From: Triticum aestivum
Lineage: Eukaryota; Streptophyta; Magnoliopsida; Poales; Poaceae
NCBI RefSeq assembly: GCF_018294505.1
Contig: NC_057798.1
Span: forward strand, 368,397,370 to 368,461,369
Direction of reading: 5' to 3'
DNA length: 64,000 bases
Of this stretch, positions 22,746-35,676 are shown piece after piece. Made by a program: the position numbers and the translations under genes. Under the pieces are notes generated by a model. That model was not told the origin of the DNA. It saw only the letters and a program-made list of their open reading frames with translations, and ran no database searches. Position 1 is the first letter of the stretch. Every line of letters begins with the position of its first letter.

Positions 22746-24713
22746 AATACCAAGATATGAAATTCTTAAATGTTAGAGAGTCTTCACATGTTGCACAATT
22801 ATTTGACAACTCATTGATCTTCACTTATATCTTTTGGAGTAGTTTGTCATTTGCTCTAGTGCTCCACTTATATCTTTTTAGAGCACGACGCTGGTTTTAT
22901 TTTATAGAAATTATTGATCTCTCATGCTTCACTTATATTATTTTGAGAGTCTTTTAGAACAGCATGGTATTTGCTTTGGTTATGAAATTAGTCCTAATAT
23001 GATGGGCATCCAAGTTGGGTATAATAAAAACTATCATATAGAGTGCATTGGATACTATGATAAATTTGATATTTGATAATTGTTTTGAGATATAAAGGTG
23101 GTAATGTTAGATTCATGCTAGTTGGGTAATTATGAAATTGAGAAATACTTGTGTTAAAGTTGGCAAGTCCTATAGCATGAACGTATGGTAAACGTTGTGT
23201 GACAAATTTGTTGCATGGGGTGTTCTTTGATTGCCTTCCTTATGTGTGGAGGTCGGGATCACGTGATGGTTAACTCCTACCAACCCTTCCCCTAGGAGCA
23301 TGCGTAGTAGTACTTTGCTTCGAGGGCTAATAAACTTTTTCAATAAGTATATGAGTTCTTTATGACTAATGTGAGTCCATGGATTATACGCACTCTCACC
23401 CTTCCACCATTGCTAGCCTCTCTTGTCCCGCGCAACTTTCGCCTGTATCATACACCCACCATTTACCTTCCTCAAAACAGCCACCATACCTACCTATTAT
23501 GGCATTTCCATAGCCATTCCGAGATATATTGCCATGCAACTTTCAACTGTTCCGTTTATTATGACACGCTCCATCATTGTCATATTGCTTTTGCATGATC
23601 ATGTAGTTGACATCGTAATTGTGGCAAAGCCACCATTATAATTCTTTCATACATGTCACTCTTGATTCATTGCACATTCTGGTACACCGCCGGAGGCATT
23701 CACATAGAGTCATATTTTGTTCTAAGTATTGAGTTGTAAATCAATAAAAGTGTGATGATCTTCATTATTAGAGCATTGTCCCAAGTGAGGAAAGGATGAT
23801 GGAGACTATGATTCCCCCACAAGTCGGGATGAGACTTCAAACTTAATAAAAAAATAAAAGAGGCCAAAGAAGCCCAAAAAGAGAGGCCAAAGAAGCCCAC
23901 CAAAATAAATAAAATGAGAGAAAAAGAGAGAAGGGTCAATGTTACTATCCTTTTTCCACACTTGTGCTTCAAAGTAGCACCATGATCTTCATGATAGAGA
24001 GTCTCGTATGTTGTCACTTTCATATACTAGTGGGAATTTTTCATTATAGAATTTGGCATGTATATTCCAATGATGGGCTTCCTCAAAATTCCCTAGGTCT
24101 TCGTGAGCAAGCGAGTTGGATGCACACCCACTTAGTTTCTTTTGTTGAGCTTTCATACATTTATAGCTCTAGTGCATCCGTTGCATGGAAATACCTACTC
24201 ACTCACATTGATATATATTAATGGGCATCTCCATAGCCCGTTGATACGCCTAGTCAATGTGAGAATTTCTCCTTTTTGTCTTCCTCACAACCACCATTCT
24301 ATTCCACCCATAGTGCTATATCCATGGCTTACGCTCATGTATTGCGTGAGAGTTGAAAAAGCTGAAGCGCGTTAAAAAGTATGAACCAATTGCTTGGCTG
24401 AAACCGGGGTTGTGCATGATGGGAGTATTTTGTGTGATCAAAATGAAGCATAGCCTAACTATATGATTTTGTAGGGATAAGCTTTCTTTGGCTATGTTAT
24501 TTTGATAAGACATGATTACTTGTTAGTATGCTTGAAGTATTACTATTTTTATGTCAATACCAAACTTTTATCTTGAATCATTTGGATCTGAACATTCATG
24601 CCACAATAAAAAGAATTACATTGAGAAATATGCTAGGTAGCATTCCACATCAAAAATTCTGTTTTTATCATTTACCTACTCGAGGACGAGCAAGAATTAA
24701 GCTTGGGGATGCT
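22746..24713 (+). other. Element b 3' internal non-coding region with polypurine tract
   Basis: A/T-rich DNA typical of the 3' internal part of Sabrina/WHAM-type elements, without an ORF of note. It ends in AAGCTTGGGGATGCT (24699-24713), the G-rich tract adjoining the 3' LTR. An inverted relative of this region lies at 54301-56153. Confidence 0.8.
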
Positions 24714-26398
24714 TGATACGTCTCCAATGTATCTATAATTTTTGATTGTTCCATGCTATTATATTACCCGTTTTGGATGTCCATGGGCTTTACTAAGCAC
24801 TTTTATATTATTTTTGGGACTAACCTATTAACCGGAGGACCAACCCAAATTGCTGTTTTTTTGCCTATTTCAGTGTTTCGCAGAAAAGGAATATCTAACA
24901 GAGTCCAAACGGAATGAAACCTTCGGGAGAGTTATTTTTGGAACAAACGCAATCCAAAAGACTTGGAGTAGACGTCAGGGAAGCAACGAGGTGGCCACGA
25001 GGGTCCAGGGCGCGCCCTACCCCCTGGTCACGCCCCCACCCTCGTGGGCCCCTCATGGCTCCCCTGACCGACTTCTTTCGCCTATATATATATCCACATA
25101 CCCCAAAAACATCTAGGAGCACCATATATCGGGAGTTCCGCCGCCGCACGCCTCTATAGCCACCAAAAACCAATCGTACCCTGTTCCGGCACCCTGCCGG
25201 AGGGGGGATCCATCACCGATGGCCATTTTCATCATCCCGGCACTCTCCATGACGAGGAGCGAGTAGTTCACCCTCGGGGCTGAGGGTATGTACCAGTAGC
25301 TATGTGTTTGATCTCTCTCTCGTGTTCTTGATTTGGCACGATCTTGATGTATCGCGAGGTTTGCTATTATAGTTGGATCTTATGATGTTTCTCCCCCTCT
25401 ACTCTCTTATAATGGATTGAGTTTTCCCTTTGAAGTTATCTTATCGGATTGAGTTTTTAAGGATCTGAGAACACTTGATTTATGTCTTGCGTGGGATACC
25501 CGTGGTGACAATGGGGTATTCTATTGATTCACTTGATGTATGTTTTGGTGATCAACTTGCGGGTTAAATGACCTTGTGAACTTATGCATAGGGGTTGGCA
25601 CACATTTTCGTCTTGACTCTCCGGTAGAAACTTTGGGGCACTCTTTGAAGTACTTTGTGTTGGTTGAATAGATGAATCTGAGATTGTGTGATGCATATCG
25701 TATAATCATACCCACAGATACTTGAGGTGACATTGGAGTATACAGGTGACATTAGGGTTTTGGTTGATTTGTGTCTTAAGGTGTTATTCTAGTACAAACT
25801 CTATGATAGATCGAACGGAAAGAATAGCTTCGTGTTATTTTACTATGGACTCTTGAATAGATCGATCAGAAAGGATAGCTTTGAGGTGGTTTCCTACCCT
25901 ACAATAGTCTCTTCGTTTGTTCTTTGCTATTAGTGACTTTGAAGAGACTCTTTGTTGCATGTTAAGGGATAGTTATATGATCCTATTATGTTATTATTGT
26001 TGAGAGAACTTGCACTAGTGAAAGTATGAGCCCTACGCCTTGTTTCCTAGCATTGCAATACCGTTTACGCTCACTTTACCACTTGTTACCTTGTTGTTTT
26101 TATATTTTCATATTACAAAAATCTATATCTACCATCCATATTGCACTTGTATCACCATCTCTTCGCCGAACTAGTGCACCTATACAATTTACCATTGTAT
26201 TGGGTGTGTTGGGGACACACGAGACTCTTTGTTATTTGGTTGCAGGGTTGTTTGAGAGAGACCATCTTCATCCTACGCCTCCCACGGATTGATAAACCTT
26301 AGGTCATCCACTTGAGGGAAATTTGCTACTGTCCTACAAACCTCTGCACTTGGAGGCCCAACAACGTCTATAAGGAGAAGGTTGCATAGTAGACATCA
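24714..26398 (+). repeat. 3' LTR of element b
   Basis: TG (24714) to CA (26398), followed by the duplicated GTCCC. Near 25720-25760 it carries an extra piece of about 19 bp made from a repeated GTGACATT word that is absent from the 5' LTR. Confidence 0.93.
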
Positions 26399-27096
26399 GT
26401 CCCCGCAAGAACCCTGCAGTCCCTCTGGTAGCATCCAAGGGCGCGGGCGTGCGCCCCCAGAGGCAGCATTGCTCTAGGCGCCCGCATTGGCACCTCTTCC
26501 TGTGGCGAGGGCCACCTGCTTCGGAGCAGCCCCCATGATGAAGGGAGGCGCGTCGTGATCGTGCACCCACCTCAGCCGTGCTTTTCCTCACTGGACGGGC
26601 TCCGTGAGTTCGTGGTGTGGTCGGAGAGCCCGACTGGCACCTTGCTCCGGCTCCACTCTTCTTCTCCGGTGAGCTTCCTTCCTCAGGGCTTGACGGCCTC
26701 TGGCTGCATGCTGACGGGTGCTACAGTAGAGCTTCGTGGGTTGGTACCAAGGTCTGCGCCTCTGGTAGCATGGTGCTGACCCGCGGCTGGCAGACCTTCG
26801 CCTGGACGCATGTCCTAGGCGGAAGGTGCACCCTCCACTTCAAGTACGACGGCCCGACAACCCTCTTTGTGAAGGTGTTCAGGGGGGACGGCCGCCATGT
26901 GGGGTGCTGCCCGGAGGACAGCAGCGACAATGATGGTGGCGATGGAGAGCTTTGTCTTGGTGACGCGCGCTCCTCCTCCCGCAATGGCAGCTCTTCCTCG
27001 GACGAGAGCTCGAGCAGCGGTGCTACAACCGGCATCCGCGTCGTCGTGCTCATGTCGAGGATGCCGGTGGTTCGTCCCGCCGCAACGCTCCAGTAA

Positions 27097-28166
27097 AGTT
27101 GGAGAGGAGCCCGGCGTGAGGCTGGGGCCCGGCAAACTTGGACTCAAGGCCGGTGGCCCCAGATCACCTATGGAAGAACTAGTGGAGCACCGAGCCACCT
27201 TGAGGCGCTGCTTGAGGATGCGGTGCTGGGGCCAAGCTCGTACGCCTTCGGGCCCTCTTTGTTTAGCTTTTCCTTTCTCCTGCAATCCGAAAAAGAAGAA
27301 TGTACCCTGCGGGGGCATGTAATGAACTTTTGCTGCTATGCCTTTTTATGTTATAATTCCCGTCTTGATGCTGTACTATAGTGTTTGCAATCTGAGCGGG
27401 TTAAGGTAGGAAAGCTTAGCTTGGTATGTGCAGTCGTTCTTCGCCTCATGAGAACCTGACCTTAGGTACTTGACAGGGCCCCCAGGAGATACGCCTTGTG
27501 CCCTCAGGAGGTACACCTTGTGCCCTCAGGAGCCGCGGCAGGGCAGGGCTGTCTTTTGAAGGAAACGAAAATTTGTCGAGCGACTTACTCCCCCTTATGT
27601 GAGCGCCCTGCCATAGGTTAGTTTGGACCTGATGCACCGCGTCGTGCTACCCAGGGGGCACGAACATGAGGGGTGCTAGCGCCAGTGAACCTGATCGAGG
27701 GCTCCTCGCGAGGATGAAGCTGAAATAACGGGGTTCAACGTGGTGCGTGCGTGCAAAGGCAAGCCCTGGGCGCACACACCTACCTAGCCCCACGCGCGAG
27801 GAGCGCGAGGAGAAGTGGCGGGCAACTGCCACCTCTCTCACGTCCTTAGACCAAAACAGCTTAGGAGAAGAACATAACTTGAGGAACCAGCGTTTGAGAA
27901 TACCAAATCCATTGAAAGGTTACTAAAATAAACTTCAAGCAACTTCAGAAAGCAAATGAATAGCCGCGTCTGGCACCTAATCTAGTCTTCTCACTAGCGC
28001 GGAGCTAAGTGTTGCCACTAGGACGTGGGAGGGAGCCCCCATGAGGCCCCATGGCGGCTCTCAGGAGACTCGGGGGCGTGTACAACCCCACTCATTATTA
28101 CATGAGAGTGTCACGAGTGGAGACCTTCACAGGCCGGAGCCTTGCTTCACAAGCCGGAGCCTTTCT
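27097..28166 (-). other. E0 3' untranslated DNA between integrase and the antisense gene
   Basis: GC-rich DNA with repeated CTCAGGAG / CTCGCGAGG words and no frame that I can support. An A/T-rich stretch around 27340-27400 could hold the 3' end of the antisense gene. Integrase stops at 28167. Confidence 0.5.
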
Positions 28167-29300
28167 TCAGGGGTAGAACTTCCGGAGGTGTTGGATGTTC
28201 CAGGCGTTCTGGATGGCGACCCCGTCCTGTGTCTCCAGGCGCGCGGCGCTAGTCCTAGAGACACGGGCAATCCTAAACGGGCCTTCCCACATGGGAGAGA
28301 GCTTATGTAGCCCCTCCCTGGAGAGCACCCGCCTCAGGACGAGATCGCCCACCTCTAACATCCTAGAGCAGACGCTGCGGCAGTGGTACCGCCACAGCGC
28401 GTGCTGGTACCTCGCTGCTTGGAGCGAGGCTTGACGGCGGTGTCCCTCCCCCAGCATGAGATCCATCCTCCGCGTGGCGTCCTGCTGCGTCTCATCGAAT
28501 GCCAGGACCCGCATGGAGCGATGCTTGACCTCGTGAGGGAGAACCGCTTCTGCTTCGTAGACGAGGAAGAATGGCGTTTCTCCTGTTGGCTTGGTCGTGG
28601 TGGTGCGGATAGACCACAACACGGAATGCAACTCGTCGAGCCAGCCCCTGCTGCATGCCTCGAGCTTCTTCTTGAAGGTCTGGATCTTGAGGCCCCTCAG
28701 GACTTCCACATTGGCCCTCTCAGCCTGTCCATTGCTCCGTGGGTGCGCTACTGAGGCATAGCAGATCTGCGTTCCAAGGTTAGCACAATATGTTTTTAAA
28801 AGGTTGCTGGTGAATTGCGAGCCGTTGTCGGTGATGATGCGGTTGGGGACCCCAAACCGGCTCAAGATTCCTTGATGAACTTGACGGCCGACCCAGCTGG
28901 GATGGTGCGCATGGCTTCTACCCCCGCCCACTTGGTAAACTTGTCGATGGTGACGTAGAGGTATCAGTAGCCCCCTGGCGCCCAGGGGAACGGTCCCAAG
29001 ATGTCCAGCCCCCAGACCGCGAACGGCCATGTGAGCGGGATTGTCTAGAGGCCCTCTGCGGGCTGGTGGATCTACTTGGCGTGAAACTAGCATGCCTCAC
29101 AAGAGCGCACCAGCTCTATAGCATCGTTGAGTGAGGTGGGTCAGTAGCCGCTGCGGAACGCCTTGCCTACCAGGGTGCGCGACGAGGAATGATGCCCGCA
29201 GTCCCCACCATGTATGTCCTATAGCAGCTCGAACCCCTGTTCCTTGGAGATGCATCACAACGAAACGTCATTGGGCCTCCTGCGATATAACTCACCATCC
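28167..29300 (-). pseudogene. int: Gypsy integrase of E0
   Basis: Read on the minus strand from about 29300 to the stop at 28169-28167. A zinc-binding segment with IHGG and CGHH words lies near 29210. Next is the catalytic core: the first Asp region (LDILGPF) in another frame near 28960, then ITDNGSQF, then NGQAERAN with the catalytic Glu. The C-terminal end has WEGPF, the GPY/F motif of Gypsy integrases. It would insert cDNA into chromosomes. At least one frameshift lies between the first Asp and the DNGSQF block, and there are extra stops upstream, so it is non-functional. Confidence 0.88.
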
Positions 29301-29482
29301 TTGATGCAGTATGCGGTGGCTTGACGGGCCATGTGCTCGGCGTCCTCCTCCTTCTCTGGCAGGGTCCCTTGAAGCAAGTACGCCTTGAACTCTTCAGTCT
29401 AGCACCACTCCTAAGGCTCGAGCGTGAGCAGCAGGCGGGCTCCCGAGGGGTGACAACAGTCTGGGATGCCCGTCTCGGGTGC

Positions 29483-30260
29483 CTAGGGTAAGTCCTCCTG
29501 AGGTGGTGTTGGAGTCATGATGTGGGGGGTCGCAGACGGCTTGAAGAGCCGATCCTCAAACACCCCCGGCTCCTGAGGGAGCCCGCGGGAGGCTCTTTTG
29601 GCGATGTCGTCTGCTTCCTTGTTCGTCCCGCACGACACGTGTAGTTCCATGCCCAGGAACCGCTTCTCCATTTTGTGCACCTCCTCTAGGTATGCCTCCA
29701 TGTGATCGTCCTTAGGCGTGTACTCCTTGTTGGAGAAGTTGACGAGAAGCTGAGAGTCGCCCTTGATGGTGAGGCGCTTCACTCCCAGTGCGGTTGCGGC
29801 CCTGAGCCCGGCGAGCAAGTCTTCGAATTCAATGACATTGTTGGAGACCTTCTCGCCCCCGATGAAAGCAGAATTGCACTGCGTAACAGAGCTTGTCCTT
29901 GGTGGCTGAGATGAGGATGGCCCCCGCTCCTGTGCCTTGCCGCGCAAGCGCCCCGTCGAAGTACATGGTCCATCCGTCCGACTCCTCGTCTCCTGGCAGG
30001 AGGGAGCAGTCCTCACCTACTCCATGGTCAGGAGCGTCGGTCCATTCGGCCATGAAGTCTGCTAGGGCCGCGCCCTTGATGACCCTGGTGGTGCTGAACT
30101 CAAGATTGAATGCCTGAAGCTCAATGTTCCATTCGGTGACTCGCCCAGCTGCATTCGGGCTCCGGAGCACCCTCTCTAGTGGGTACGCTGAAACCACCTT
30201 GATGGGGTGGCCTTGGAACTAGTGGCGTAGTTTTCTGGAGGCAACTAGGAGTGCGAGCAA
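29483..30260 (-). pseudogene. Gypsy RNase H of E0
   Basis: On the minus strand, LQAFNLEF and ALADFMAEWT lead into MYFDGALARQGTGAGAILIS, which holds the first catalytic Asp. After a frameshift near 29880 come NNVIEFEDLLAG (Glu) and IKGDSQLLVN (Asp). The last is NKEADDIAKRA (Asp). All four acidic positions are therefore visible but in two frames. It would degrade the RNA strand during cDNA synthesis. It sits between RT and integrase, the Gypsy order. Confidence 0.87.
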
Positions 30261-31426
30261 GAGCTTCTGGGGCATGGGGTAGCGTGCCCGAGCCTCCCTC
30301 AGTACTGTGCTGACGAAGTGGACAGGGTGCTCGATGAGGGGTGAGGCATCAGCGGATCTTGTTCTTCAAGAGGGCACAGACCCTCCATGGCCTCACGAGG
30401 CCCGTCCTCAGGATCCTTGACAGCCATGGGATCAACCTGGCCTCAGGAGGAATGTCGACCACTGCGTTGGCCGAGACTTCAGATGCCTCGCCCTGGGGGT
30501 GCTGTGCCTTGCTTGATGGCTGTGCATCTAGCTGAGCCTTCTTGATCGGTCGTTCCTTCCTTAGCGCCACCAGGGCGGCGCTGGAGGAGTGTGGGGTTGC
30601 TGCCCGATAGAGCATCAAAGGCTCAAGAGGGCGTGGTGCCACCATCACCAAAGGGCTGGTCAAATATCTCTTGAGGTCCTGTAAGGCTGCATCTGCCTCT
30701 GGGGTCCACTCGAATGGCTCCTTCCTCTTCATCAGCTTGAAAAACGGGAGGGCGCGCTCCCCAAACTTGGAAATGAAATGCCCAAGTGAGGTTACGCAGC
30801 CAGCCTGCTTCTGCATCTCCTTCAGGGTCTGTGGGGGGTTCATGTCCTCTATCGCCTTAACCTTTTCCAGGTTGGCCTCGATCCCTCTGTGTGACACCAA
30901 TAAACCCAACAGCTTGCCGGAGGCGACCCCAAACACACACTTCTTGGGGTTAAGCCGGAGATCCACCGTGCGCAAGCTGGCGAACGTCTCCTCCAGGTCT
31001 TCTATCAGAGTCTTGGCCTCCCGAGACTTCACTACTATATTATCAACATAGGCCTCTGCGTTCCTCCCGAGCTGTGAACCCAGGGCGATATGCATCAATC
31101 GCTCGAAGGTTGCTCCGGCGTTACGTAGCCCGAAGGGCATGCAGGTGTTGCAGTACACCCCACATGGGGTGAGGAACGTCGTTTTCTCCACATCCTCCAT
31201 GGCCATCTTGATCTGGTGGTAGCCGGAAAAGGCATCCAGGAAGCACAACAGGTCGCACTCGGTGGTGGAGTCGATGATCTCCTCGATGCGAGGGAGCTGG
31301 AAGGGATCCTGAGGGTAGGCTTTGTTGAGGTTGGTGAAGTCGACACACAACCGCTCCTTCCCTCTTTTCTTAGGTACGATGACGGGATTAGCCAGCCATT
31401 CTGAGTACCGTACCTCTCTGATGACC

Positions 31427-34400
31427 GGTAACGCCCCGGATTCGATGCGCCAGGTGTCCGCTAGTTATTCGCCTTCATTGCCATGTCGTTTGCTTACGTG
31501 TTGCATTTTGTCATGTCATCATGTGCATCTCATTTTGCATACATGTTCGTCTCATGCATCCCAGCATTTTCCCCGTTGTCCGTTTTGCAATCCGGCACTC
31601 CTATGTCCTCCGGCGTTCCCCTTTTGTCTCTTGTTGTGAGCGGGTGTTAAACTTTCTGGGAATGGCCCGAGGTTTGCCAAGCGGCCTTGGTACACTACCG
31701 GTAGACCGCCTATCAAGTTTCTTGCCATTTGGAGTCCGTTTGATACTCCAACGGTTAACCGGGGAACCGTAAAGGCCTCTTTTGTGTGCAGCCCAACACC
31801 CCACCAAAGTGGCCCAATAACCCAGCCAAACCCCGTCCATGCTCTTGGTCGTTCGATCACGATCATGTGGGCGAAAACCGCACCTCATTTGGACTCTCCT
31901 AGCTCCCTATGCCTATATAAACTCCCCCTTCCCTAAAATTCTTGGTCTAACCCTAGCCTTCCTCTTCCTCGCGCCGCCGGACACGTCCAACCCCACGCCG
32001 GACATGTCCACCGCCCCAGCCACCTCACTCCGACCAATCGGAGGAGGCCACGTCACCCCGCCGCTGCCGCTAGGCAACCAGGTGCCGCCACCTCACCCGC
32101 GCCCGCACCCTCTCTCTCCTCCCTCCGCCGCGGCCCTGCAGAGCCCGCTGGAGGCCCTCCCGGCCCGGTTGACCGCCGCCGCTGGCCCGCGTCCCGCGCC
32201 TCCCGGATCCGCCTCCGCCTCCCCGCGTCGCGCCGCCATTCTCCGGCCGCCTCGGGCACCGCCGTTCGTCGCCAGGTGCCCCATCGCCGAGCGCTGGCCT
32301 CCCCCGCGAGCACTGACCCCGCCGCCTGCTCGCCGCGCGCTGCCGCCTTCGACGCCGCCCGCCGCCCGACTCACCAACTCCAGCGACCGGATCTGCCCGG
32401 GTCCGGCCGCTCCCTCGCCGTACTCGCCTCCCCTCGCCCCGTGCCGGCGTCCTCGACGTCCCCGGACCTCCTCTGCTCCCGCGCCCCTCTCCGACTTCCT
32501 CCTCGCCGCCCCACCTCGCCGGGGGAGCTCACCGGAGTTCCTCTCCGGCCGGATCCAGCGAAGTGGGATCAGATCCACCAATGCACCGAACCAAACGGCA
32601 CCCCGACCCCGGATCTCCTCGTCCCGGAACCCCTCAGTCCATTTTTCCCGGGGTGAGATTTCTGCTAAGTCCCAGTTTTTTCAATAATATGTGCCCATGT
32701 TTTCCATGCCATAATTTCATGTGCGCTTCCCCGTTTTGTGCATATGATATATCATAATGTTGACTGAGATATCCTCTTCATTTCATTCCATTGTGCCATA
32801 TTCATTTGAGTTCATATTGATGCCCTAATCATCATTGCAAGAGTGCGATATGATGTTAACTGCTGTCTGTTAACAGAACCTGGTGATTTGTCTTTTTCAT
32901 TTTATTTTGTGTGTGCATCTTATGAGCTTGATGTCTACATGAGTTTTTAGATACATCATGCCGTATTTACAGTGGTGCAATACATATATTTTTGTGAGTC
33001 TTGTAGTGAGTGCGTCGAGCTCGTGAAGTAGGGTACTTGCTGTTGTTGTTTTGCTAGGCTGAATCTACTATATCTTGATGCTATGTAAACATGCTGCTAC
33101 AAGTCATTCTATGCATAATATGGAGATATTCACTAAAGATGTGTAGTTATACATGTCATTCTCTATGCATAAATAGCCTTGGTTGCATTTATAGCCTACC
33201 GTAGATTGTTGTAATCTTGCCCCAAAATTGCTAAATAATGTTGTTGTCAGTCTGTTAACATTAAGATCAGTTTTGCCAGGTGCTTTGCTAGTGCTCCATG
33301 CACCCTATGAACTTTCTCTTGACATTCCTAGCTTTATAAACATGTCTTCTTATTGTTGGTTACCTTTTCATGCCATGTATTACTTTTGGTGAATGGTACA
33401 AGCTCACGAACATGCCTACTTATTGTTGTTCCTGCCATGTTTGAATCTGTCATATCATTTGCCATGTTTGCATGGATGCTACCATCTTTTCTGTTGATCT
33501 TTGGAATTAGTTCAGTAAGGGAGTTTTGTTCTTTGTCTTTAGTAATAGCATGCCATGCTTTTTTTTGCCATGATGAGTTCTTGTAACATGTTTGATAGCC
33601 CTAAACATTGCAACCTGATGTTATTTCTGCTAAGTCTGTAAACTGTTATTATTTGCAATCTTGCCATGTCCTTTTGACCATGTTGTATTGTTTTCTAGAC
33701 ATAGCTCGGTGTTAATGTTTTGTCATGCTTTACCTGTACTTCATGCCCATGCCTTTTGTTCTTACGTTGAGATGTTGTAGCATATTGTTTTGATGCTTCC
33801 AAGATGCCTAGTTGCTGTTTTGGACAGCTTGTCCTTTAAACTTGTATTGTGTGTATGTGTTGAACCGTTGCTCCGTTTTGAGTGTGCTCTATATGAAACT
33901 TGCTTAGGGTTGCATGTAGTTTCATATTATCATGTTGCATCCTTTTTCTGAGATGTTTTCCTGGTGTTTGAATGCATTTTGCATCAATGCCATGTTTAAC
34001 TTGTTTTGTTTATATCTTCTAGGCCGTAGCTCCGAATTAAATGAACTTTATATGTAACTTGACTAGAATCTCGTGTAGATCATCTTGGTGCATCTTAACT
34101 TGCTGTTTAACAACTTGAACATAAGGTTTATTCAGTTCTTGACCAATTTCTAAATTTGCATATGAGGACTTACCGGAATTGTTATATGTTGTTTCCGGCC
34201 TCATTTAAACTTGCTTTGATATGTTGCTCTTATATGCATCATCTCTTGCCATGAGTAGCTTCATGTAGTCTTGTCTTGCATCATACTTGGTTGAGCATCA
34301 TGTCATGTATATGTGTGTTGTGTTTACCATGTTGTGTGCTTCTTCTCGATAGTTCCTGTTTCGTTGCGATCGTGAGGATTCGTTCGTCTACGCTTGGTTC

Positions 34401-35676
34401 AGCTTCATCCGTTCGTATTCTTCATGGACTCGTTCTTCTTCCTTGCGGGATTTCAGGCAAGATGACTGTCACCTTGGATCTCACTACTATCATTGCTATG
34501 CTAGTTGCTTCGTTCTATGGCTATGCTGCGCTACCTATCACTTGTTCCTCAAGCCTCTCAATTTGCCATGTCAGCCTCTAACCTTTTCACCCTTCCTAGC
34601 AAACCGTTGCTTGGCTATGTTACTGCTTTGCTCAGCCCCTCTTATAGCGTTGTTAGTTGCAAGTCAAGTTGAAGATTTCTCCATGGTGGACAGGATTATG
34701 TTGGGATATCACAATATCTCTTATTTAATTAATGCATCTATATACTTGGTAAAGGGTGGAAGACTCGGCCTTATGCCTGGTGTTTTGTTCCACTCCTGTC
34801 GCCCTAGTTTCCGTCATACCGGTGTTATGTTCCTTGATTTTGCGTTCCTTACACAGTTGGGTGATTTATGGGACCCCCTTGACAGTTCGATTTGAATAAA
34901 ACTCCTCCAGCAAGGACCAACCTTGGTTTTACCATTTGCCTCACCACCACCTACTTTTCCCTTGGGAGTCGCTCTCTCGAGGGTCATCTTTATTTTAGCC
35001 CCCCCGGGCCAGTGCTTCTCTAAGTGTTGTTCCGAACCGAGCCGCCTGCGGGGCCCCCTCGAGGAAACTCGAGGTCTGGTTTTACTTGTAGCCTGTCTCA
35101 TCCGGTGTTGCCCTAAGAACGAGATATGTGCAGCTCCTATCGGGATTGTCGGTGCATCGGGCGGCTTTGCTGGTTTTGTTTTACCATTGTCGAAATGTCT
35201 TGTAAATCGGGTTTCTGAGACTGATCGGGTCTTCCTGGGAGAAGGAATATCCTTCATTGACCGTGAGAGCTTGTGATGGGCTAAGTTGGGACACCCCTGC
35301 AGGGTATAAACTTTCGAGAGTCGTGCCCGCAGTTATGTGGCAGATGGGAATTTGTTAATGTCCGGTTGTAGATAACTTGACACTAGATTCGAATTAAAAT
35401 GCATCAACCGTGTGTGTAGCCGTGATGGTCTCTTTTCGGCGGTCTCCGGGAAGGGAACATGGTTTTGGGTTATGTTTGACGTAAGTAGGAGTTTGGGATC
35501 ACCTCTTGATCATTGCTAGCTTCACGACCATTTCGTTTGCTCTCTTCTCGCTCTTATTTGCGTATGTTAGCCACCATACATGCTTAGCCGCTACTGCAAC
35601 CTCACCACGTTACCCCTTCCTTTCCCATTAAGCTTCGCTTGTCTTGATACCCATGGTAATGGGATTGCTGAGTCCT
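31427..35676 (+). repeat. 5' LTR of element c, 3'-truncated
   Basis: Matches 37228-41672 of the 3' LTR, then diverges at the shared CTGAGTCCT. The last 378 bp of a full LTR and any primer site are missing. TATATAA at 31914-31920 (counterpart 37715) lies before a GC-rich leader of about 600 bp. An open frame over 31839-32687 is not kept in the other LTR. The segment 34722-34754 is absent from the 3' LTR. Confidence 0.87.
31914..31920 (+). promoter_or_regulatory. TATA box of element c 5' LTR
   Basis: TATATAA in the context TGCCTATATAAACTCCC, conserved in the 3' LTR at 37715-37722. It is the likely core promoter of the LTR. Confidence 0.65.

Larger units (their letters stand above)
6763..26398 (+). 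mobile_element. Element b: Athila-clade LTR retrotransposon (Sabrina/WHAM type), TSD GTCCC
   Basis: The two LTRs (1690 and 1685 bp) start TGATACGTCT and end GACATCA. They are flanked by the same 5 bp, GTCCC, at 6758-6762 and 26399-26403. A primer site matching the 3' end of Asp-tRNA follows the 5' LTR, and a G-rich tract precedes the 3' LTR. Without the nested Copia (10672-22745) the internal region is about 4.2 kb and contains no RT or integrase. It is therefore a non-autonomous member. Family naming is from memory of the LTR sequence. Confidence 0.93.
6667..27096 (+). pseudogene. Antisense gene of E0 with AT-hook-like motif and B3-like domain, split by element b
   Basis: The coding blocks are 6667-6762 and 26404-27096, on the strand opposite E0 pol. 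The first block has a basic start and ends in a KRG-x-GRP motif. Across the duplicated GTCCC the frame runs on into R-K-N-P, so the Athila-like insertion falls inside an AT-hook-like site. The frame then meets a TGATGA near 26535. Further on, 26617-27096 encodes a stretch with RGWQTF at its centre, a V-L-G-G-R-C turn, then TLHFKYDG and TLFVKVF, followed by a Ser/Asp/Glu-rich tail. The W-x-x-F core, turn and FxYDG/VKVF strands are what a plant B3 domain looks like. It also has its own TATA box. The B3 call is inferred by pattern only. Protein function is unknown, and the gene is broken by the insertion and a frame disruption. Confidence 0.55.

Noticed and set aside
27446..27841. Short minus-strand frames downstream of E0 integrase
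   Set aside because: No domain, GC-rich 3' untranslated DNA, and no conserved start or context.
31839..32687. 282-codon Pro/Ala/Arg-rich frame in the 5' LTR of element c
   Set aside because: GC-rich leader DNA. The matching 3' LTR has indels that change the frame, and no domain is visible.
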